Shown here: positions 1 through 12,129 of the stretch, piece by piece
Layout of the letters: the number at the start of each line of letters is the position of its first letter
Position numbering within the stretch: the first letter of the stretch is position 1
NCBI GenBank assembly: GCA_963678705.1
Contig: OY783214.1
Span: 3,782,001 to 3,846,000 of the forward strand
From: Panorpa germanica
Taxonomy: Eukaryota > Arthropoda > Insecta > Mecoptera > Panorpidae
DNA: 64,000 nt
Direction: 5' to 3'
The notes under the pieces: generated by a model
Told to the model about the DNA's origin: nothing
The model's database searches: none
The model's input: only the letters and a program-made list of their open reading frames with translations
Program-made: the position numbers and the translations under genes

Positions 1-3000
1 AGTCAGGGGTATAAGATTGCGCGCGCATCTTTATCTATATATAGGTACACTACAGTGAGGAACAACATTTTTGGTACTAGAACCAAATCAGTAAACCATT
101 TAGACTTCATAACTAGTACATACTTCCTTTCCACTATTTGGAGTGTGTATGCACAATCCAGGTCACAATACAACTAAATTTTCGACGAACCTGAGTATTG
201 AAGTGGACATAACAGTATTGCAGACTCGAATTAAATATTATTGAATATATAAAAAAAGCTGCCAAGACATACTGGCCGAAAAATTATAGATGTACGAGTC
301 TGTTATATCCTTCCTTTTGCCCCCACCTTAAGATACTCTGATTCTCCTATACCAAAACGTTTTACAAGAGGATAGACCGATCCAAGGGGCCAACATCCCC
401 TAGACCCAATTTTAATTCCGCTATGAGTAGGAGCGAGAGAGCGTTATCCGTGCGCATGAGAGTGAGTGAAACATAAACCTTGATTACCGGATACCTGGAA
501 AATGGCCGCCTGGTCAAGTTAGCAGGTAGGCATACGATCATTGTACATACTAACACTACTCAATCTTATACATTTTGTTCATCAGAAATCATCTCACTCT
601 TTAACTAGGACATGTCTGACAGGGTCCTAATCAGGTAGACATGAAGCTAGGTGAAGTAGGTTATGTGGCCCGCGTGCCGCTATTTTCACTTCCCTGGCTT
701 GTACCGATACACCACGTTATAACTCTAGCTTCAACGTTGGCTGTCGCTGTGGCTGCGGTGGAAGTACACTTCAGTTCTAGTTCCAGCTCCAGCTTCGACT
801 CCAAACAATGTAATTCAAATAGGATTTGACGTAAATTAGCCAGAGCGAAATGAGCACATTGGAATGAATCACGCTATAAATTTGAGTCAAAGTGAAAACG
901 AAAACTGAATTAACTGAGACTGAAACTACGAGTATACAACGAGAGAGAGAGAGTAGGAGAGTACGAGAGTACGAGAGTAGTGGTGGTATCTTGTAGCCTG
1001 TATTATAGATTGTATAATTTGGAGAATTATTGTACAAGAGAGAATAGGGTAATTGCTTGAAGATGGAAACATTTGCATGTACTAGGTTGATGTTTTGTTG
1101 CATTACTCGTATGTCTAAGTGGGAACATAAAATGTGTACTTTATTTTCACCATTCCTTCTGCTACTTCTGCTACTGTATCTGTCTCTGTGGGATGTTTAT
1201 GACATCACGAGCAATGTTTGTGTTCTACTGCATTTACATACTCGTATCAAATGTTATTCATATTTAATATTAAGCTAAAACTACTTCGTAAATCGTAATC
1301 GTAGCAAAACACATGCATCTACTTACAAGATATATTAATTTAAGTCAGACGAAGATGATAAATTTTACTGATTAAAACGTTTTAATAATCAACTACTGGA
1401 AACACTAGCTCTCGGCTTCCCACTCAAAGCTAGCTTCAGGCGAATAGTATATTATATTTTACAAAACATTTAGGTAAACTTTGACACATACAATGCTGAT
1501 TATTTTCCTAAAAATAAAACGATAAAATTTGATATAATCAAAAATGAAAATTGACCCAAGACGTGTGATTATTTTCACCATCTGATGGAGAATATCTTAT
1601 ATGTTCCTTAATCAACATTGTAGAAAAACCTCAATCATTGACAGATAAAACATTCATTAAATGTATAGGCAAGAAGATAAAATAAGATGACGATGATATT
1701 GACATGCGACCCATAGCTAACAAAATAACAACTTAAAGTTTATCAAATTATTATCATTACCCTTTCCCTCCTCCCCACTTGTCCATGCTTAGGAAAGGTA
1801 AGTGGATTTCCCTTTTTATGTCAGAGAGATACAAATATTATACCATTCCTGAGTCGACAAAACATGAGCAAGTTTTTAAAATGATTTTCTCATTTCGTGT
1901 CTAGAATTTTTCTTTCACGACAACTAGTCAAAGATGAAGTTAATGTTTTCGCTGATGTATTTTACATAATTCATCGACAAAGTAATGTTGGTGTCTTCTT
2001 AAGTAACTAAAAGAGAGAGAGCTATCCAAGAAAACGCTGGCACTAACAATGGATAATTAAAAAAGAAACTTTAAACTGACGATATCTCGAAAACCATGCG
2101 ACTTTTACAGAGATCATGTTTAGCTTATTCGATGCGTCTGAGGTCCGGTGTTAGTGTGACGTGCTACTTTTGAGACACTCTGTATATAGGTATTCCTGTA
2201 TAACCTGATACAGTAGCTATACGTTTTTCATCTTGTTACCTGTTTTCAAGTTTTCCATTTATAAATGTATAGAAAGTAACATATCGTATTTCCTAAGTAT
2301 TTGAGGCAATACCAGTCTCCCTAGAAACTGTTTACGAAGTGATATTGTGTATTTTAATCCTCTTTCAATACGCCCCCGGTAGGTAAAAAGAAATTGCTGA
2401 AATATAGAAAGGGATAAAGAAAAAATAAAAACCATTTCTTTACAATTTTGTATACTGTATAGTGTATAAACTACTTCAATAAAATAGAATAAATATGTTT
2501 GATATATTTGAAAAGTTTCTCATATATTCTTTCAATTCACCTTCACTGATTATGAAATATTAAACCCTTATTTAATGTGATGAAATTTATAGCTCATCAT
2601 GACCTGTAGTGATCTGACCTCGGTAATTAAACAAATGGGAACGCCTTGCGGACAGGAAGTTCATAGAAACTCCTGGCCTAGAAACCTAGTGGAGAAGTAA
2701 ATGAATGGAAAAGAAAATATTCACCAGGTTGGCGAACCGGAAAGAGGGTGCTAAACACAGACATAAAAACGTGGTCAGCAGAAAGAGAGGGAGAGAGTTA
2801 ATTGGCTTTTAAAGATGACTAAATAACAGATCGATTTATTATTAACAAAGACTAATGAGTTTACAATAAATTGGGTACATTCCCTATTTCTTTGTTATGG
2901 AATATTCACAAAGTTCTTCAAAACTAGGATTTTTTCCAAATTAGAAACTAACGAAAATTGTAATTATTTTAATTTTACATAAGAATTTCTGTCATAAAAC

Positions 3001-3450
3001 CATTATACTATGTTCAAACAGTAGTTTTTACTGTGTCATATCTCACAGTGTAGTTTGAAAGCTGTAGTCTATTGACACGTTGACAATTGTACTGCTGTAC
3101 CTTTGAACTTTGATATTTATAGATGTTTATATAGGGTGTATCTGTATGGGTAGCATGACATATGACCCGACATATGACGTATTCACCTTTAACCAAGAAT
3201 GGCTTTTAAAAACATAACAAATCAATATTACCTTTTTCATACTACGTGTCATATATCGAGAACGCACCAGAAATTTGTGGCCTAAATTATTTGCAGTGGA
3301 GATAACAAGATGATAATAGTAAGTAGATAGAATTAAATCTGCGTCAGTTACTAGAATGCACTCATTTTAGTCAGACATGTTATGACTATGTAATTTTAAA
3401 AGTAGGTTAGAAAACTACAAATAGAAAAAGTTTTACTTTTTACTGAAATT
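1..3450. other. No gene recognised
   Basis: AT-rich sequence. The short open frames lack homology and codon bias. An element-like end (gagacactctgtatata) at about 2172-2190 resembles mariner MITE termini, but no partner was found. Confidence 0.6.
932..983 (+). repeat. GA-rich tract with short tandem GAGAGTAC units
   Basis: gagagagagagag is followed by three imperfect copies of gagagtac(gaga). Low-complexity sequence; no gene. Confidence 0.7.
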
Positions 3451-3459
3451 GATAAAAAA

Positions 3460-3990
3460 GAAGCATATTTTCGATAATGTTTTTTGACGACATAGTTAAT
3501 ATATAATTATTTCAATAATTACTACATGATAAAATAACATTTTAAGAATACTTTTTGAAATTTTCATAAATAAATATCAAGAAATAAGGCATTGACAGCG
3601 AATTTCCGTAGACGTCACAAAAAAGTAACATTGCAGTGGCACTCATAACTCATCACTGGATTATTTGAAATCGAAAAACTATTAGGTAAGTGATTTTTCA
3701 ATTTTTTACAGCACTTAGAAGTCCAAATACCGATTTTTCATGAAATAATTAGAAACTTTGTTATTTTAAAATACGTTGAAATTAAAAAATATCCTCGCCA
3801 TTTACGCAAAGATATAGTGTGCAAAATTTCAAAAGAATCGGTGCAATAGATTTTTAACTAGAGATGACACCGATGAAACCAGACCAGAGAGGTGAAGACT
3901 TAAAACTCTACATCTCCGACAGTTTTACTCCAATCGACTTCAAATTTTCACACAATAAACTTAATATGTTGTACATTAACATAAATAAAC
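3460..3990 (-). repeat. Repeat family B, copy 1
   Basis: About 530 bp shared (in reverse orientation) with the copies at 9.04-9.50 kb and 50.89-52.80 kb. Landmarks include cagaccagagaggtgaagac, gttttactccaatcgacttc and ttgacgacatagttaatata. It accounts for the spurious frame at 3864-4094. Element class not recognised. Confidence 0.65.
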
Positions 3991-3999
3991 CTTTATATA

Positions 4000-6060
4000 A
4001 ACAGTTTAATACCGTTCACGATCAAATTAATATCAAACAAAATAGCACAACTAGTTTCAGTTGTCACCGTTATATCAAAGGAGCGCTAGTGTAGATTTTA
4101 GTACGATACATTAAAGCTTTCAATTTGTTGTTGGAAATTTTATTATAAATAATATTGTACAGTAAATCCTTTTAAATTGATAGATTCGATTCAATCACTC
4201 CAGAGTGTGATGGAACATGGTGGAGGCCCGTTAAAGTGTTATTGCGTGAATCCTGACTATCTGGTGGAACGGCGCACCAGAGGTCGATTGTCGTCGTTGG
4301 TTCGTGGTGTTAGAACTGAATGAAAAGTAAAGTCATCCCACTTGGAACAAGATACATTTGTTGGAAGTTAAGGGTGCTGTATAGTCTAGTCTCTATTGAC
4401 AAGGTAAACTAATAAGCACTAAACTAGGAGACTAAATATTCAAGTAAGTTATCTTCTTAAGGAGGTGCAAGCAAGACCTTTATTTAAATGAAATTTGGGG
4501 GATGGATAAAAATGCTTACCTACTTAGGATGGATGCTTACCTACACATATCTAAGCATTTCGCGTCCACTATTCTACAATCAATTTAATCATTTAAATAT
4601 AAAAACTCTCAAACATAAAAGCTTATTTTATAGTGATAATAATTTTAAATATTATTTTATAATAAACATAAAATTAACGCCATAATTCAAAGAACAAAAT
4701 TAAATATATTCTCAATCCTAAATATTTTCCCTTTGAGACATTTTCCTCTGTTAAAAACACCCCAAAGATACAGGGTAATTTATTTATTTATTTTCCTTTA
4801 AACCGTCTAATTAGTTAGGAATTATAAAAGAATCTCACGGTCCACTAACACGTCGTGGTTCACGATCGTTCTCAGAGGAGCGAGGGTTAAAATGGAGCAA
4901 AAAGAGAGGAAACGGTAAAACATAGTCCCAAGGAAATTAGACATTAACATCCAAATAATTCATACATTTTCTGTTTAAGAACATATCAGAAGTGGGACTA
5001 CATTTTGTGATACACAACGTCGTGTCAAATCAGATTTTTCGATATCATTCAGAACTACTATATATTACATAGTAAACTAGAGATACCTTTGATATAAAAT
5101 TACGTATTATTTCCTTGAAGAAAAGGGGTATAGTCTCCTCGGGCTACAGACCAGCAAAACGATAAAATGTCGGAACACTAAAGGGGTGCCTTAACAAAGC
5201 AACCGTGCACCATAATATGTTGAGATGCGTTCAAGAGGAACGAGAGTACCATCACAAAAAAGTATATTCTTGAATATATCCGTCTACGGATAATATATCG
5301 AACTCGCGGACTTAAATCCCCAAAGCCAAAAGCCAAACGCAGAGCAAGAAAAAAATGCGCATCGCGAGCTACAGTTCAAAGCGCGAATCCCAGCAAGAAG
5401 GCGCGAGGCTGAAACGCGAACAAACATTGCTTATGCAAGCCACTTTAAATCTTTCAGTCGATTTGAATTTTATTCGATTGGGGTAACAGATTTATGAATT
5501 TTATGGCTTAAATATACCTACTAAAATAAGAAGTGTTTTTTTTTTAATAAAATATAAAGTATAAGAATTATTTATTATATAATAAATAACTGAACATATA
5601 AAATTGAAACTTGATCAAAGATTTCAGCCATTTATGATTTTAATTTAATGTCTCAAGTGTTGTAAATAGAGAGTTTTATTTTATGGAACTGTTGCCTAAT
5701 TATAAAATGTGTACTTTATTGGAAAAAGTACTGTGGAAATTGAAAAACTCAAGCAAGTGCTACTCGATAGTTAATTAAACTCTTAATCTGAAATATATTG
5801 AGGCAAAAGTATCGCTGAAAGTCGTAAACGAACATTTTATTACAACAAAGATTGCTTATTAAAATTTACATTTATATAACCAATTCAAATAAATTATACG
5901 AATAAGAAAAACAAGTAACAGTCGCCGCGGGCCGCTGTTGCTATGTGGCGGCATAACATGTGGCTCAGTAAGCTTCCATTTGTGCTAATGGGAGCATTAT
6001 ACCACCGCGCGCTTGCTCAAAATAACCTCACAAAATAAATACTAGAATTAAAAATCGCGC
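4000..6060. other. No gene recognised
   Basis: AT-rich sequence with one locally CpG-richer patch (about 5330-5450). No coding or repeat-family match was found. Confidence 0.5.
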
Positions 6061-6106
6061 CAAATATGAGAGGCATGGTGTGATAAGATTTCTTTGTGCA
6101 AAAAAA

Positions 6107-6535
6107 ATCTAAATTATGAGCTGCATACGGCCCAAACATAATGAATGATGGTGTTGTGTATCAGAGATTCGATTGTTTAAAGATTGACGAACAAATATTG
6201 ATGAAGAATAGAAGAGTGGTAAACCATCTGCAGGAAGTGATGATCTCATCAAGAAAATTGACGGCAAAGATCGTGAAAACCGTCGATTCACGATACGCGG
6301 AACTTTTTTAACAGGTCCCACAAATTTCTCGAACTGTTTTCCACGAAGTTGTCATGGAAATATTAGTCTACTGAAAATACTGTGCGCGATGGATACAGAA
6401 ACTAAATTTTTATAAAAAAAGGCAGTAGTTTTATGCAGAAAAATATTACAAATTGAAGAACCGCTATGACAAGTGCTTAAAATTAAATGGCGACTATGTC
6501 GAAAAATACCAGAAAATGTAATGAAATATATTATC
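6107..6535 (+). pseudogene. Decayed mariner transposase fragments, plus strand
   Basis: Broken pieces of a mariner transposase read on the plus strand. Near 6215-6300 the frame gives KPSAGSDDLIKKIDGKDREN then RRFTI, the linker and second helix-turn-helix start of mariners. ILCARWIQK follows around 6365-6400. After a large internal deletion comes RYDKCLKLNGDYVEK near 6465-6510, the usual mariner C-terminus. No inverted termini were found. An old, inactive copy. Confidence 0.6.
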
Positions 6536-6559
6536 GAAAATAGGCTTCGAGAGCAAAAT

Positions 6560-6935
6560 GATTTTCTAGAAAAATCTACGACCGTGTGAATGGTCAGTCG
6601 GCTTCAATTCTTGCACCAATTGCACCTTGTAAGGCTTCAAAGCCAAATCATTACGCAAAATATCCTTTCGCCATGCGGTCGTTTTGAATAACCCCAATGG
6701 TTGAGAACGTCGAGGAATTGACTGCGATGTTTTCACTTGAACGACCTGTCGAATATGTTGGTACATTATGTACCGAGCCTTTCGACTCAAATTTATCGAC
6801 CCAATTCTTAATAGCGGTCTCAGAAGGATAATTATGTTGACCGAAAATATCACGAGTTTCACGATTTTCAATGTGGATTTTTATTATTTTAATGCGATTT
6901 TCGAGCGAAATTGAATTCATTGTAACAATTGCCAA
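6560..6935 (-). pseudogene. Decayed Tc1/mariner-type transposase N-terminus, minus strand
   Basis: A 5' piece of a second transposase, opposite in strand to its neighbour at 6.1-6.5 kb. One frame gives SLENRIKIIKIHIENRETRD and PSETAIKNWVDKFESKGSVH; after a frameshift the next gives SQSIPRRSQPLGL and LALKPYKVQLVQELKPTDHS. The YKVQLVQELK.TD block is shared with the intact DD41D transposase at 51.5 kb (YKIQLVQELKDTD), so it is a relative. Nothing of the catalytic core remains. Confidence 0.7.
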
Positions 6936-7639
6936 AGCATCTACTACTGATATGTCAAAACTGTCATGTCATTAGTGTTGCCCCTATTGAAAAAACAAAG
7001 CTCTACTTGAAAAACACTTTATCATAGAATTGCAATACTTTCCTTTTTTTATAGTTAGTGTACTTAGCATTTGAGAAGCGTTTTAACTCAGCGTCTCACT
7101 GATTAGGAAGCATCGTGTAGCGTTGACTGATGATCAGCTGATAAGAGTACACTCGTACATTTCCCGTAGCTCAGATGTTGTACCAGGTTGAACAAAGTCA
7201 TGCAGAATCCATCTACGATGTTCGCAATTTATTCTAAAACGTTGCGGTCTTTACCACGGTGCCCTAAATACTAAAACCGATGTATGTATATCTTGGGCGG
7301 ACCCTTCCCTTACAGTAAATGTAAATGACTATTCGGATTCGGCTTCGGAGTCGAATTCCAAGAAGGACCGGTATTTGTACATGTCTGTATATACTTCAAC
7401 GGCTTTCAAACCATTCTGAGGCTTATAAGCACGGTTATAAAATGTCTCAACTCGCATTCAACTACATTCCAAGAGCTTTTCTATTGATGCTTCAGCTTTA
7501 AGTAAAATCTGTCATCTTGTAGACATTCTGTATCTTATGATCGCCTATAAATAGATTCGTTTTTGTCAGTAGCGTGCCGACGATGCTCTTGACGACTGAC
7601 TCGCCCGAGTAACTGAATAAATCTAATTGGATTTTGCAG

Positions 7640-7735
7640 TGCATCAACATTCGACAGTTATTAGTACTGAAATAAACATATACATTTATAGTTTATAAAT
7701 GCGAGTATGTGTATTTTAAATATAGATATTAAAAT
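7640..7735 (-). repeat. LINE family G tail, weak match
   Basis: Starts agtgcatcaacattcgacag and keeps tttataaatgcgagtatgtg, in the same order as the better copies. Divergent. Confidence 0.4.
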
Positions 7736-7830
7736 AACATTTTAGAGTCACTATATTGAAGATGCGTATGATTTTTTTGTCATGAAAGAATTCATTTGCA
7801 GTTCAGTTTCTCACAGTCGTTTATTAGCAA
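7735..7830 (+). mobile_element. MITE family K, partial copy
   Basis: Shares aacattttRgagtcact, gatttTttTgtcatgaaag and agttcagtttctcaca with the complete copy at 11.49 kb. The right half is missing. It directly abuts a weak LINE-tail (family G) match on its left. Confidence 0.5.
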
Positions 7831-9039
7831 TGTTGTTGTTAATATAACAAACAAACAAATAAATAAGTTCCAATCTATGACAGTTTCGTACGTCACTGAT
7901 ATTCACCACCTCCTCCTTCTCCAACAACTTATTTACTCCCCTATTTCTGATTTTACTGATTCCCTTAAGGTAGAGCTGTCTATTAAAATGGAATTTGAGA
8001 TTATTTTCGTTTTCCTGTTAATGTCGAGTCTTTTATAAAAGTTGTTTTAATAATGAGGAAAAAGCAAGAGCTAGATAGTGAGAAAGAGAGGGAGAGAGAG
8101 GGTTACTTGTTTCGTTAATAATTCTCAAATTACTGTGTAATAAGGCGGTGCATTTATTTTATTTAATTTGGTATAAGATTAATTTCATTAATTATGTAGA
8201 CAATAATAATTACAGAAGTTTATAAAATCTAAATCTGGATGGTTAGTCCTTTAACCAATACTTTGGAGAGTTAAAAGGATACCATGAAGATGTAGAGGAT
8301 TGTAAAATGAATTGTAAAAGGAAAAAAATAACCTGAACATGCCGGACTAAAGAGTACTGTCTACTGTAATGTGTAAGCTTAAAACCACGATAAAATGTCT
8401 GAAGTACTTAAGTATCGATACATCGATGTAAACTGCACTAGTTTCCTTAAATTTGACTTCACAGTAAATGTAACAATGAGCGCAGAATATTATCAGGGAA
8501 CGACGTATGGCGAACAAAGGGGGAGTTGTATTTGTTATCGTGGGGCCCAGGAGACAAGGGCCCCTGTTTCACCCAGATTTCAGACCCTATTATCATGTTT
8601 TTATTGTTGAATTAGTTGCTCGAGTGCATAACAAAGAGCCACTGCGAGGGCTTAACACGGCCCCGAATGGAATAGCGCCCCCTATGTTTATTACTCCGTA
8701 TTAATTACAAGCATGTTACACTCTAATGCTGTGATTACATTCAGGCGTTCGGAGTAACCGTCATATCTGTGTATTTACGAGTGTCTATGTATTCGTTTGT
8801 TTACTATACATACTACATACACTCATACTCGAACATTTATTTGTTTCAGTATACTGAAGATTACTGGAGTAAAATAATTTCGAAAATAATTAATAGTAAG
8901 AAACATGATAAGAATTTTGAATTATTGAAGTTAAAATTTTAAAAGTAATATCTTTAAAAAGAATTCAATCTGTAAGTAAGTCAAACGTATTATAATAATA
9001 AGGCTGTCCGAAAAGTAAATGCTGCGCTTTAAAAAGTGG

Positions 9040-9498
9040 GAGCTTTTAAAACTGGGGGGGTTTAAGTTTCAACTTTTTTATCTTCATTTTTTTTTAATTA
9101 TTTATATTAATGTACAACGTATTAAGTTTATTGTGTAAAAATTTGAAGTCGATTGGAGTAAAACTGTCGGAGATATAGAGTTTTAAGTCTTCACCTCTCT
9201 GGTCTGGTTTCGTGTTACTTTGAAACTTTTAAATGCGGTTTCTCGCACTTAGCTTTTTCAGAGTCGGTGCCCTCTCTAGCTCAAAATCTACTGGACCGAT
9301 TCTTTTGAAATTTTGCACACTCTTTCTTGTGAAAATTCGCTGTCAATGCCTCATTTCTTGATATTTATTTATGAAAATTTCACAAAGTATTCTTCAAATG
9401 TCATTTTATCATGTAGTAATTATGGAAATAATTATATATTAACTGTGTCGTCAAAAAACATTATCGAAAATATGCTTATTTTTATCGTTTTGACCTAA
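9040..9498 (+). repeat. Repeat family B, copy 2 (middle deleted)
   Basis: Landmarks gaagtcgattggagtaaaac, ggtctggtttcgtgtt and tgtcattttatcatgtagta. About 200 bp present in copies 1 and 3 are missing after cacactctttctt. The uninterrupted catgTAgtaatt here is the empty site for the transposon at 51.4 kb. Confidence 0.7.
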
Positions 9499-10636
9499 AG
9501 AAACACCAAAAACCTCAAAAACTCATAGATGCTTTCGGTAAATTAAAAAAAATTCATGTGCATAAAAGTGCTAACGTGAAGTTCCAGTTTAACAGAGCAT
9601 TAGCATGTTGACGGTCTCTGCAAACAAAGTTAATTCCAAGTTATAAAACTATGATTTCTCTATTATTTCACACGTCCGACGTCCTGGTGCTAGATCAGAG
9701 TTCCAGAGTGTTTGCTGCTCTGGTCTGTACTTTTTATTGCATGTTGAAAATGCGCAGACGCAAAATCTCCAGGAGATTTAAAGGAGAGGGTTTTGACAAG
9801 GAATAGAGGAGAAATACTGTAAAACCGGGAACATTTTTACTAACCATAGAGCACAGTTCATATCGAGAAGTCGAACTGTGATCATTTGAAGCGTCGGGAC
9901 GCTAAAAACCGACGCAACGCGAACCTAATATATCAAGTACTTTAATAACGACCACGGGGTTTTTATTATATAATGTGCTCTGCTCTAAACACGACCCAGA
10001 ATATTCAATAGAAATTGTGAACTATGTATTTGAATAGATTTTAATAGATTTGTTTTTGTGATTTTGATTTCCTTTTAAATAAATACGACTATGTAGTGTT
10101 AGACTGTAGTAATTGATGTACATGTGATCTAATAAGATGTTTGTCAATGTATTAGTGTCCTCTATAAACTGTTAAGTCAGTGGGTTATTTGAAATAGCTG
10201 GAAAATTGCAGCAAGGTGACAACTTTACCAAAACACAGGTAAGGAATGAATGAATGAATTATGGAAACCTTTGATACTTTCTCATCTTTAGGATGTAAGC
10301 ATAGTGCAGTAAACCTCTAGATCTTACTAAGTGTCTCATTCCGCTAGCTGATTCATACATAAACATGAACTGGTTGACTCAAATACAGCTATATCTATAA
10401 GAGAAGCAAGCAGAAGCTTATAATTTCTATTACTTTGGAAACTGATTCTGCATTAAATATTGAAAAGTAGTTATCTCGATTTAGTGTGGTTAAACTATAA
10501 CTATTTATTGAAAACAATGCTTTAGACGTCTCTTTCTTAGGCTTAGGCTGCACTGCGAAAAAGAATAGCGCGGAAACAAATCCGTAATTCTGTAATACAT
10601 TGGATAACAGATGCACATTTTTTTATTAGTTATTTG

Positions 10637-10850
10637 AGTGCATCAACTTTCAAAAGTTAATAACACTTAAAACAGTATAAATATTTACAAAACATAATTT
10701 AGAACTTATAGACACGAGTATGGGTATTTAAAATAAAGAGATTAAATCAGATTCATTGATAAAGACAATAAGCTTTTTCAGACTTTCCCTGCTTTCAAAT
10801 ATTTGTCTATAATCCTCAAACACATTAAAGTCTTATTATTAATTATTATT
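10637..10850 (-). repeat. LINE family G, 5'-truncated 3' end
   Basis: On the minus strand it runs from gacaaatatttgaaagcagg (the coding end seen at 57.6 kb) through an AT-rich 3' UTR with cccatactcgtgtctataag to the terminal agttgatgcactcaaataac. Its single cacTTAAaaca is the empty site of the palindromic element at 60.7 kb. Confidence 0.65.
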
Positions 10851-11488
10851 ATTTCTACGCTATTCTTTTTCGCAAGCATCCTTAGCATAAGAACGATCCT
10901 TAACAGTGTAGTTTAATCGTGCAAAAATGCATAAGATCAAATTTATAGAGAATATTACGTATACTATACGTTTCATAATAATCTTTAATGACATTCGACA
11001 CATAGGAATCGAGATATTTACAAAAGAAAACATTTTTTGTGACCGAAACGTGAACACGAGGTTATATGAGACTTCTTAACAAGCCTTCAATATCAAAACA
11101 AAGCTCTATGCAAAATTTCTGTTTTCTATCTTTCATTGCGAGCTTCTTCTTCATCTTATTTTACTGGGCTTGTGTGCATATCAAACATGCAGGAGGGCTA
11201 TAAAGTATAAACAGACAGATTTAACGCATAACTCGAGGATGAGTTTTGCAGATATTTTAAACGAAATAGATTAGGAAAGTTTTGACTGTTTATATTTTGT
11301 TTGATCAGTTATTAAAAAAGAACTTTTTATGTTTTGTACAGGTTATAAGTTTGGCTATTTGGCAACGTTGTATATTGTCATGCTTAGCGCGCATTAGAAT
11401 GCCAAGTATACTACAGTGGTTGCGTTACAGACGACATTAGCGTTCATTTCGTCTGTATATGTATACAAAAGCTTACATGTATTAAGTA

Positions 11489-11741
11489 CCCAGTAAACAT
11501 TTTGGAGTCACTTTGCCATCACATTGCAGATGCACATGATTTTCTTGTCATGAAAGAGTTCATTTATAGTTCAGTTTCTCACAATAGTTCATATGAAATG
11601 TCTATTTTCTCGGCTACAAATAACGAAACCACTCCATCTGTCGGAATACAAATGAAGATAAAGTTGATGCGAACTATAATTAAAGTGAAATAGTGATAGA
11701 AACGTCACAAAAAGGGATACTTCACCAAAATGTTTACTGGG
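11489..11741. mobile_element. MITE family K, complete copy
   Basis: 253 bp, flanked by TA on both sides, with inverted termini cccagtaaacattttgg and ccaaaatgtttactggg. Non-coding. A related partial copy starts at about 7735. Confidence 0.75.
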
Positions 11742-12040
11742 TAAAGTCTCCGAAAAAAATTTACTATCATATATTGAGTGTACGTAACATTTGTACTGAA
11801 TATCCAACTGTACTTTTGCCTATGATTGTCACTAGTGAGCTATCTTAAGAAATATAATACAAAAAATACATTTGCAATCTTTGAAAGTTTTTGTGTAGGT
11901 GAATTATAATGTATATGTATTTGTAAGTATTCCCAATCTAATTTCAAATAAATATAATGAAAGATAGAGTTGAAGTAAGCAGACATGTTGTATAGATATA
12001 ACAGATGATAAATCATTTTCATCAGATACCTTTGAACTAA

Positions 12041-12041
12041 A

Positions 12042-12118
<77 letters not shown>
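12041..12118. repeat. (TA)n microsatellite
   Basis: An uninterrupted TA dinucleotide run of about 78 bp, the longest simple repeat in the window. Shorter (AT)n runs lie at 36522-36547 and 38841-38866, and a GT-rich run at 29847-29870. Confidence 0.95.
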
Positions 12119-12120
<2 letters not shown>

Positions 12121-12129
12121 ATATAACTA

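Noticed and set aside
3864-4094. 76-codon frame as a small gene
   Set aside because: Lies in repeat family B; the same sequence at 9.2 and 51.0 kb has no matching open frame.
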